DNA of 64,000 nucleotides from DATLXU01 sp035575515. Lineage in GTDB: Bacteria; Acidobacteriota; Blastocatellia; UBA7656. The notes under the pieces were generated by a model. That model did no database searches. It was not told where the DNA came from and saw only the letters and a program-made list of their open reading frames with translations. This document shows, in pieces, positions 8,631 through 15,390 of this stretch. The DNA lies in contig DATLXU010000055.1 of the NCBI GenBank assembly GCA_035575515.1, positions 1 to 64,000 on the forward strand, written 5' to 3'. Position 1 is the stretch's first letter, and each line of letters opens with the position of its first letter. Made by a program: the position numbers and the translations under genes.

Positions 8631-8995
8631 ATGGTTACAAAATATGGCAGTTAATTACTTACACTTCTCGGTACTTTCGGGCAAAACACGAGCATCCTTT
8701 AGCGCCGGAGGCAGCTATCTGATGCAAAAGGTGTAAATTCGCGGGGGGCTATCAAGCAAACAGACTCGAACCACCAGTTGAACAGGCAAGCATCATTCCT
8801 TGATTAGTTGTCGGTTGTCAGTGATCGGTGGTCAGTTGTACAACGCATTATTTAGCAAAGCCGGATATAAGCACAGTGTGCAAACAATCAATAACTGACC
8901 ACCGACCACTGACAACCGCCGTTTGTTCGTAGTAAACTCATCACAGTGACGCTCGTTGAAAGATTGTTCTTTCGGACTTCGCAAAAGGAGCGGCA
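8631..8995. other. Divergent intergenic region, no gene
   Basis: These 365 bases separate the minor-pilin operon from the R3H ATPase gene, which is transcribed the other way. They contain a large inverted repeat built of heptads (8812-8918). Promoters for both directions must lie here, but no convincing -35/-10 pair was found by eye. Confidence 0.6.
8812..8918. repeat. Heptad-built inverted repeat, 26-bp arms
   Basis: The left arm (8812-8837) and right arm (8893-8918) are reverse complements with one mismatch, separated by 55 bases. Each arm is itself a run of seven-base units: CGGTTGT, CAGTGAT, CGGTGGT, CAGTT. The same type of heptad occurs at 5906 and 19058. Confidence 0.8.
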
Positions 8996-10582
8996 ATGGT
9001 CACGACCATAAACGAAGGCGAGTATGTGTCTACAGACAATCTCGATTTACTGATGATCGTATTGCCGCCGCACATACGCGAATCGCTCTCGCGCGCGGGC
9101 AACATCGAATCGCTCATTGAGGTCGTGCTCGATCTTGGCCGACAGCCCGAAGCGCGCTATCCCGGAAGCGCGCTCTATCTGACCGACGCGCTCGTCACGC
9201 GCGAAGACATTCAATACGTAGCAAGTCGCGTGGGCCACTTCACTCGCGACAACCGCGCAGGCATCGAACGCACCTTGCATCGAATCTCTGCGATGCGCAA
9301 TCGGCTCGGAGAAATCGTAGGGCTTACGTGCCGCGTTGGCCGAGCGATCTATGGCACTGTCGACATAATCCGCGACATAGTGGAATCGGGCAAAAGCATC
9401 CTGCTGATGGGAAAGCCCGGCGTCGGCAAGACTACGCTCCTGCGCGAAGCCGCGCGCGTGCTCGCCGATGATCTCGAAAAGCGAGTCATAGTCGTTGACA
9501 CATCAAACGAGATAGCAGGCGATGGTGACGTTCCGCATCCCGGAATCGGGCGAGCGCGGCGAATGCAGGTTCCCGACCCCGAGCACCAGCACGCCGTGAT
9601 GATTGAAGCCGTCGAAAACCACATGCCTGAAGTGATAGTGATTGATGAGATTGGCACGGCGCAGGAAGCATTGGCCGCGCGCACTATCGCGGAGCGTGGC
9701 GTTCAGTTGATAGCGACGGTTCACGGCAACACGCTTGAGAATTTGATGATCAATCCTACGCTTTCGGATTTGGTTGGCGGCATTCAGCCCGTGACGCTTT
9801 CGGATGAAGAAGCCCGGCGGCGCGGCACTCAAAAGACAGTGCTTGAGCGCAAAGCGCCGCCGACTTTCGACGTGCTCATCGAGATTCAGCACAAAGACCG
9901 GCTCGCGATTCACAAAGATGTGGCCGAAGCCGTTGACGCGATGCTGAGGGGATACCTGCCCGGCACTGAAATCCGCGAGCGGGGCGAGCGCGGGCAGGTG
10001 TCAATCACCGAGCCTGAGCCTGCGCAGGCAGAGACAGAGTATGCGGGTTATCGCGCGGAACGAGGCGAGCCGTCGCGCCGCCGTCGCGAAGAGAGGTCGC
10101 GCGAGAAACGCGGCAAGCGATTGAAGATTTATCCTTATGCAATAAGCCGCGAGCGACTGGAGCGAGCCATTCACGAGCTTAACGTGCCCGCTGTGATAAC
10201 GACTGACATAGGCGAAGCGGACGTGCTGTTGACATTGAAGTCGCACGCCAAGCGACAGTCGCAAAAGCTCAGAGAGGCGCGCGGGCGCAACATCGAGGTC
10301 CACGTCATCCGAAGCAATACGCTCACGCAGATGGAAAATTTCTTGAGCGAGGTATTTGGCGGCGGCGCGGCGCGACCGAGCGAGCACGCGAGCGAAGAAG
10401 AAGCGATGCAGGAAGTTGAAGAAGCGGTGCTCGAAGCGGTCGAGCACCGCCGGCCTGTTGAGTTATCGCCGCAGCCGAAGCACATTCGCCGGATGCAGCA
10501 CCTTTACATCGAGCGCAGCGGCCTGCAATCCGAAAGCAAAGGGCAGGAGCCTATGCGCCGCATCGTAATTTTCCCTCGATAA
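8996..10582 (+). CDS. SpoIIIAA/Ycf45-like AAA ATPase with R3H domain
   Basis: The 528-residue protein starts at an ATG with AGGAG six bases upstream. The N-terminal third leads into a P-loop ATPase with Walker A GKPGVGKTTLLR (about 135-146) and a Walker B region VIVIDEIG, followed by ATVHGNT. This is the pattern of R3H/AAA proteins related to SpoIIIAA and chloroplast Ycf45. A basic Arg/Glu linker follows. The C-terminus carries a domain starting LKIYPYAISRERLERAI and a short R3H-like motif (RRMQH), suggesting binding to single-stranded nucleic acid. The exact role is not established for the family. It stands alone between divergent pilin genes and a convergent cytochrome gene. Confidence 0.85.
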   Translation: MVTTINEGEYVSTDNLDLLMIVLPPHIRESLSRAGNIESLIEVVLDLGRQPEARYPGSALYLTDALVTREDIQYVASRVGHFTRDNRAGIERTLHRISAMRNRLGEIVGLTCRVGRAIYGTVDIIRDIVESGKSILLMGKPGVGKTTLLREAARVLADDLEKRVIVVDTSNEIAGDGDVPHPGIGRARRMQVPDPEHQHAVMIEAVENHMPEVIVIDEIGTAQEALAARTIAERGVQLIATVHGNTLENLMINPTLSDLVGGIQPVTLSDEEARRRGTQKTVLERKAPPTFDVLIEIQHKDRLAIHKDVAEAVDAMLRGYLPGTEIRERGERGQVSITEPEPAQAETEYAGYRAERGEPSRRRREERSREKRGKRLKIYPYAISRERLERAIHELNVPAVITTDIGEADVLLTLKSHAKRQSQKLREARGRNIEVHVIRSNTLTQMENFLSEVFGGGAARPSEHASEEEAMQEVEEAVLEAVEHRRPVELSPQPKHIRRMQHLYIERSGLQSESKGQEPMRRIVIFPR

Positions 10583-10602
10583 TCAAACACGGGTGATTAT
10601 CG
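10577..10602. terminator. Hairpin at the end of the R3H gene
   Basis: CGATAATCA and TGATTATCG pair perfectly over nine bases with an eight-base loop, overlapping the TAA stop. The cytochrome gene converges and ends at 10614, so this may serve both directions. The stem is AT-rich and no long T-run follows, so its strength is uncertain. Confidence 0.5.
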
Positions 10603-10613
10603 CTTCAAAGAAA

Positions 10614-11384
10614 TCAATCATCACTCTTCTTTTCAGCGTCCGATGGAGCGGGAGGCGTTGACACGGGTTGCGTCTGTCCTTTGTGACAGGTGTAGCAGCC
10701 GATGCCGCCTTTGCCATTAAAGACTTCTTTAGTAATCGCGCCGCTCATCGCCAGCATCTTGCGAGCCATAAGCTTCGCGGGCTTGTCGTCTTTATCAAAT
10801 GCGCCCGCGACGTGGCAGTAATTGCAATCAACTCCGAGCGCCTTTGTGAATGAAGACATCGCAAGCAACAACTGGCCAGCGGTCCGCCCTTTGAACGATT
10901 GAATGTTTTTGAAGGCTTCTTCTGCTGGCCGCGTGTCCTGAGCCGCTTTCTGCCGCTGCTCTTCTGTCGGGCGCAACGCTTCAGGCATGCGCTCAGGCTC
11001 CTCGTGCCCGCGATGGCACGTGTAGCAGGATACCTTGTCCGCTCCAAGCTCGCGGTTTGCAACGTGAACTATCTGGATCATCTTGCGAGCCGTCTGCTTT
11101 TGCGGTTTTTCGTCGCTGTCAAACGCGCCCTGAACGTGACAGAAAGAACACTCAACGCCGAGCGAGCGCGCGAATGTTCGCATCATTCCTATAAAACGGC
11201 GCGCGGGCACGCCTTTTAGAACCTGAACATTCTTGTAAACTTCTTCGGCGTTCTTCTCGCCTTGCGCGGCTGGTCTGTCCTGCGCCGCTTTCTCCTGACT
11301 GGCGATTGCGCTCGTTGCGAAATAGAGAGCCATTAACGCAATCGCTCCAATAATCACACACTGCTTTATCTGCTTAATCTTCAT
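10614..11384 (-). CDS. Tetraheme c-type cytochrome, reaction-centre cytochrome type, duplicated
   Basis: The 256-residue secreted protein has a signal peptide (VIIGAIALMALYFATSAIA) and four haem-binding CxxCH motifs: CSFCH, CYTCH, CNYCH, CYTCH. The two halves align with each other (VYKNVQVLKG...LGVECSFCHVQGAFDSDEKP against AFKNIQSFKG...LGVDCNYCHVAGAFDKDDKP). The protein is therefore a tandem copy of one diheme unit. The unit resembles the photosynthetic reaction-centre cytochrome c domain, which is also common in non-phototrophic Acidobacteriota. The start at 11384 was chosen because AGGAGG lies eight bases upstream. It probably carries electrons in the periplasm; its partner is not visible nearby. 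Confidence 0.85.
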   Translation of the reverse strand: MKIKQIKQCVIIGAIALMALYFATSAIASQEKAAQDRPAAQGEKNAEEVYKNVQVLKGVPARRFIGMMRTFARSLGVECSFCHVQGAFDSDEKPQKQTARKMIQIVHVANRELGADKVSCYTCHRGHEEPERMPEALRPTEEQRQKAAQDTRPAEEAFKNIQSFKGRTAGQLLLAMSSFTKALGVDCNYCHVAGAFDKDDKPAKLMARKMLAMSGAITKEVFNGKGGIGCYTCHKGQTQPVSTPPAPSDAEKKSDD

Positions 11385-11483
11385 CCAACTTGCCTCCTGT
11401 AGAGTGAGCAAAAGGTATTCGGGACTTTAGTAGCTCCACTGGACTCTTGCGAGACGACTACTGTCACTCGATGATTGAGAGCT

Positions 11484-12344
11484 TCACTTAACGGGTGTGA
11501 ATGCATCCCAATCGTAAATTATTCCAACCGAGAAGCCAGTCTTTGGCGCTCGCTTCGACAGGCCGAACACGCCCGCGCCGTACCACTTCACGCCGAGCGC
11601 GCGAAGCTGCGCGCCCAATCGCGCGGTGGAAAAATCTTCCGTGCCCAAAGGCGCGCGCTTTCGCGTCGAATGAAATCCGTTTACTTCTCCGACGAGGTTG
11701 AGCCTGTCCGAAAGAGTATAGATTCCCGCAAGCCCATACATCAACACGTCGTTTTGTGAAAAGTTTGCAAGCGGCGCCTGGAGTATTCCGAGTCCGAGAT
11801 TGCCAAACAGGTTCAGCTTATCATCAGCGAATCGCTTGCCTGCATTCACAGTCGCGTAAAAGTTCAGCGTGTTCGTGCCGATGCCCAAAGTCTCGTTCGT
11901 ATTCGGCAACTGAACGCCGAAGCGAAAGCCGAGCGCGGGCGCGCGCCGAGATTCGTTGCGCAGTTTTATCTTCATCCACAGTGTCGCATCGCCAACATCA
12001 TTCGTGTCTGCTTCGTTCGCGCCGAGCTTGAGCGGCACAGCCGACGGGCCTCGTCTGTTTATAGAGAGGAAATTCTGCAACGTCCATTCGATTTGAAACT
12101 CGACGTTAGGGGCAAGCCCGACGCTCAATCGCGTATCGGCCAGCTTCACCAGGTCGCCGCGCAGACCCGAAACAGGAAAGGTCTGGTTTTGAAGAAACTC
12201 GAATCCTGATTCAATGCGAACGACTCCCGGCTTTATGATGTCAACGTCTTCGGTGACAAGTGGTCGCTGCTGTGCTGAGGCGCTGAGCATTGAAGTGCAG
12301 ATGAAAAACAAAGCGAGCGAGATTTTAGCGAGCCGACGAGCCAT
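11484..12344 (-). CDS. Putative outer-membrane beta-barrel protein
   Basis: The 286-residue protein has a Sec signal peptide (ISLALFFICTSMLSASAQ). The rest is built of alternating hydrophobic and polar stretches with many Asn, Gly and aromatic residues (for example VEFQIEWTLQNF, LNLFGNLGLGIL), as in outer-membrane beta barrels. It recalls the family annotated as transporter / MetA-pathway-of-phenol-degradation barrel, but that assignment is weak. It stands alone upstream of the cytochrome on the same strand. The substrate is unknown. Confidence 0.6.
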   Translation of the reverse strand: MARRLAKISLALFFICTSMLSASAQQRPLVTEDVDIIKPGVVRIESGFEFLQNQTFPVSGLRGDLVKLADTRLSVGLAPNVEFQIEWTLQNFLSINRRGPSAVPLKLGANEADTNDVGDATLWMKIKLRNESRRAPALGFRFGVQLPNTNETLGIGTNTLNFYATVNAGKRFADDKLNLFGNLGLGILQAPLANFSQNDVLMYGLAGIYTLSDRLNLVGEVNGFHSTRKRAPLGTEDFSTARLGAQLRALGVKWYGAGVFGLSKRAPKTGFSVGIIYDWDAFTPVK

Positions 12345-12432
12345 TAATTTTTACCTCGCACAATTTCAAATCAAGCATTCAAACTGTGCGGCGATTCTAT
12401 GGCCGCATAGATGCGTTTGTCAAATAGACCTA

Positions 12433-13599
12433 GTGCAGTTTCAAGAAACATTTTGTTTGAGGTGCTCATAATGCTCGCACCTGAAATAGTCACAGACTCG
12501 TTTTATCAATTCTTCAGCCGTCAGCTTTCGCTCTGGCTCGACAACCGCTCGCTTGCCGTGTACCCAATGCGGCTCGATTGGATTCAGCCACGGGCTTTTG
12601 ATTGGCAGTCTCAAAGCAAGTATCCGCACCCCGCCTTCTCGCTTCACTCTCTTATTGTGCTGCTTGATCCAACTCCTCACTTTTTGGCTCTTGTGCCAAC
12701 TGGCATTGTCCCAGATCAGAACCAACACCCGTTTGCCTTCTTCAGCCAACTTCCCAACTACCCATTCAAGGAAGTCGGTCGTCACCTGGCTCACGGGGCG
12801 ACCTTCTACAAATCGCAACAGCAGTTTATCTGTGTCGCGCCTCCGCCAGCCCGTAGCAGCACAAGGCCAGCGGGTCAGGGTCTGCTTTGTTCTTTTCAAG
12901 CTGAAAGAGCCTCAACGGTTCCGAATCAGTCCAGGCGTGAAGTTGAGGCTGATGAAGCCTGCTCCACCACGTTTCATCTTCATAGCCCAACACCCAATCG
13001 CTCTCGGGCCGAGGCGAGCTTTTTCAGCCTTTCAAGCTGCTTTTTTTCAATGCGTACTGCGGATCAGGACTCGTGATCCAGTTCTTTGCCCGCTTCCACT
13101 TTACTCCCAGTCTGGAGATGGCTTTGCGAATCACTTCTCGGCTGACGAGCTTTTCGACAAGTCCCTGCTCAAATGCGACTTCAGCAGCCAACTCCAAAGT
13201 CCAAAGACTCGTAGGCTTGCCGAATTGGCGAGGGGAAGAGTGCAGCAATGACTGCAACTTCTCGCATTTAGTCGAATCAAGCCGCAGGCCGCACAGTCTT
13301 TGGGCGCCTTGAAGCTTCTTCAAGACAATCCAGGCCACGACTCTCAAAATCGCGAATCACATTGCGGCAGGTCTGTGTAGCACAGCCGAGAGAGCGAGCG
13401 CGTGACTTAGACTCGCTCGCCACGGGAACTGGCCAGCAGAATCTGGCAGCGGCGCAGAGTAAACAACGAGCGAGAGCGCAGCCCCAATTCAAGTTGCTTT
13501 CGCTCATCAGTAGTCAAAGATCGAACAAACATTGGTGGCTTCATGCCACCTATGATTTCACAAAATTGCTCTTACACAAAATCTTTAGTGCATTTGCAC
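12433..13599. mobile_element. Degenerate IS630-family insertion sequence
   Basis: The element is 1167 bp long and bounded by TA dinucleotides, the target duplicated by IS630/Tc1-mariner elements. Both ends begin GTGCA and share ATTTTGT about 19 bases further in, so the terminal repeats are imperfect. The single transposase gene inside is broken (see the pseudogene entry). The length fits intact IS630 members, so it decayed by point changes rather than large deletion. Confidence 0.8.
12441..13544 (-). pseudogene. IS630-family transposase, frameshifted
   Basis: Read from ATG 13544, the pieces fall in different frames. The start (TTDERKQLELGLRSRS) is followed after about 13420 by a second frame (ATQTCRNVIRDFESRGLDCLEE, a helix-turn-helix). 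A third frame is used from about 13310 (AISRLGVKWKRAKNWITSPD). It meets an in-frame TGA and continues with ESDWVLGYEDETWW, then shifts back near 12845 to give VLIWDNASWHKS and SPWLNPIEPHW. The three acidic DDE positions are recognisable but split over frames. At least three frameshifts plus one stop make an active protein unlikely. Programmed frameshifting can be used by some insertion sequences but would not explain this many breaks. Confidence 0.85.
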
Positions 13600-13664
13600 T
13601 AAGAAGGCGGATCAAAGCGGGTGTAAACGGTTGAGAGAAAAAGAACGGGCAAGAAAGATTTGAT

Positions 13665-13723
13665 TTGCTAAACCGCTATAGGGGCGTAAACCCCTATCGA
13701 GGGTTCGAATCCCTCCTTCTCCG
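13665..13723 (+). tRNA. 3' half of tRNA-Ser(GCU), fragment
   Basis: From the anticodon loop onward the sequence is that of a class II tRNA: loop TTGCTAA (anticodon GCT), 3' anticodon strand ACCGC, and a long variable arm with stem TAGGGG/CCCCTA. These are followed by a T arm GAGGGTTCGAATCCCTC, the 3' acceptor strand CTTCTCC and a G discriminator. CCA is not encoded. The bases before 13665 cannot form the 5' anticodon strand (TTGAT where GCGGT is needed), a D arm or a 5' acceptor strand (GGAGAAG). The 5' half is therefore missing and this is not a working tRNA gene. Confidence 0.8.
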
Positions 13724-13750
13724 CTTCAACTCTATTACTTCAATCACAGG

Positions 13751-13778
13751 GGCGGTCTTCTCGCGAGGGCCGCCTTTT
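13751..13778 (+). terminator. Rho-independent terminator after the tRNA fragment
   Basis: GGCGGTC pairs with GGCCGCC (one G-U) across a loop holding TTCTCGCGAG, followed by TTTT. It lies 28 bases after the tRNA 3' end and looks like the original terminator of the tRNA-Ser gene. Confidence 0.75.
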
Positions 13779-13833
13779 GTTATTCTGTCTTGACAATGAA
13801 GAGATGGCGGGAAGCACTCAGGTGGAGCGGTCA

Positions 13834-15372
13834 ATGTTCATCACGAGAAGAAGCATAATCAAGATGCTGGCGGGAATAGTGCCCGGCGTTGGGATGACAC
13901 GAGCCTTCGCAAGCGAAGAAACAATTCCGCAGATTCAATCGGGACCATTCGAAGCTACTCGCGAATCGCTTAAAACATATCGGGTCCCCGACTGGTTCCG
14001 CGATGCAAAGTTCGGCATCTGGGCGCACTGGGGACCGCAGTCCGCGCCGGAGCAGGGCGACTGGTATGCGCGAAGGATGTATATCGAAGGCGAAGAGCAG
14101 TACAAGTATCACATCCAGCATTACGGCCACCCTTCAAAGTTCGGCTTCAAGGACGTGATTCAAACATGGAAGGGCGAGCGGTTCGACCCCGACTACCTCG
14201 TTGGCCTATACAAAAAAGCGGGGGCGAAATACTTCGTCAGCATGGGCGTGCATCACGACAACTTCGACCTGTGGAACTCGAAACATACACGCTGGAACTC
14301 TGTTAGGATGGGGCCGAAGAAAGACATCGTCGGGTTGTTTCGCAAAGCCGCATTAAAGCATGGCCTGCGATTCGGGGTGAGCGATCATCTGTGGATTACC
14401 TACAAATGGTTTTCGGTCGCTCGCGGGAGCGACAAGACAGGGCCTTATGCTGGTGTGCCTTATGACGGAGCCGACCCGCGATACGCTGATCTTTATCTCG
14501 ACTCGAAGACTATTTATAAAGACCTGCCCTGGAACGAAGACGGTATACCTGAGTCGTGGAAGCGCCACTGGTTCCTGCGCATCAGAGACCTTGTTGACCA
14601 GTACCGGCCCGATTTTCTCTACTCGGATGGCGCGATGCCGTTCGAGCAGTGGGGGCTGAGTCTTTTGGCTCACTTTTATAATCAGAATGCGCAGCGTCAC
14701 GGTGGAAAGGTAGAAGCCGTTTACACGAGCAAGCGGCGAGAAGATTGTGAAGCGGGAACATGCGTGCTCGATTTCGAGCGTGGGATTCCCGAAAGCATCT
14801 GGCCGAACCCCTGGCAGACCGACACCTGCATCGGCGATTGGCACTACAAGAGAGATATTAAGTACAAAACGCCCAAGAGAATAATTGATATGCTCGTGGA
14901 TATAGTCAGCCGCAACGGCACGCTGCTTTTGAATTTTCCGCTGCCGAGCAGCGGGATGCTGGACTCTGAAGAGATGAAGGTTCTCGATGAGATCACAAAG
15001 TGGATAGCCGTCAATGGCGAGGCCATCTACGCCACCCGACCCTGGAAGATTTTTGGCGAAGGACCGGGCACTCCATCGGCGGCGGGAGCATTCAGCGAAG
15101 GCAAGCGCAAAGACCTCACCAGCGATGACGTTCGCTTCATGACTAAGGGACAGACTCTTTATGCCTTTATGATGGGCTGGCCTGACAATCAGGCGGTGAT
15201 TGCGCCGCTTGCGACAAACAGCAGGTATAAGGTCGGTAAGATTCAAAATGTCGAATTGCTCGGCTTCAGCGGAAAGCTGCAATGGAAGCAAAACGAAACC
15301 GGCCTGGTTGTTCAACTGCCTGCTGAAAAGCCGAGCGATCACGCAGTTGCGTTTAAGATCACAGGCGCTTGA
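13834..15372 (+). CDS. Alpha-L-fucosidase, GH29, Tat-type signal
   Basis: The 512-residue enzyme begins MFITRRSIIKMLAGIVPGVGM, a twin-arginine-like signal, so export in folded form is likely. The catalytic TIM barrel has GH29 features: WFRDAKFGIWAHWG near the start, KYFVSMGVHHDNFDLWNS, and DFLYSDG, whose Asp (about 265) is the expected nucleophile. A smaller beta domain ends the protein. The start at 13834 has GGAG seven bases upstream; ATGs at 13804 and TTG 13777 lie further up. The family releases alpha-linked L-fucose, for instance from xyloglucan side chains. It converges with the GH31 gene, 18 bases apart, at the left edge of the hemicellulose region. Confidence 0.88.
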   Translation: MFITRRSIIKMLAGIVPGVGMTRAFASEETIPQIQSGPFEATRESLKTYRVPDWFRDAKFGIWAHWGPQSAPEQGDWYARRMYIEGEEQYKYHIQHYGHPSKFGFKDVIQTWKGERFDPDYLVGLYKKAGAKYFVSMGVHHDNFDLWNSKHTRWNSVRMGPKKDIVGLFRKAALKHGLRFGVSDHLWITYKWFSVARGSDKTGPYAGVPYDGADPRYADLYLDSKTIYKDLPWNEDGIPESWKRHWFLRIRDLVDQYRPDFLYSDGAMPFEQWGLSLLAHFYNQNAQRHGGKVEAVYTSKRREDCEAGTCVLDFERGIPESIWPNPWQTDTCIGDWHYKRDIKYKTPKRIIDMLVDIVSRNGTLLLNFPLPSSGMLDSEEMKVLDEITKWIAVNGEAIYATRPWKIFGEGPGTPSAAGAFSEGKRKDLTSDDVRFMTKGQTLYAFMMGWPDNQAVIAPLATNSRYKVGKIQNVELLGFSGKLQWKQNETGLVVQLPAEKPSDHAVAFKITGA

Positions 15373-15390
15373 GCGCAGGTGAATCGCGGC

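Noticed and set aside
14353..15342. 329-codon open frame antisense to GH29
   Set aside because: No ribosome site and no recognisable domain; the plus-strand GH29 is unambiguous.
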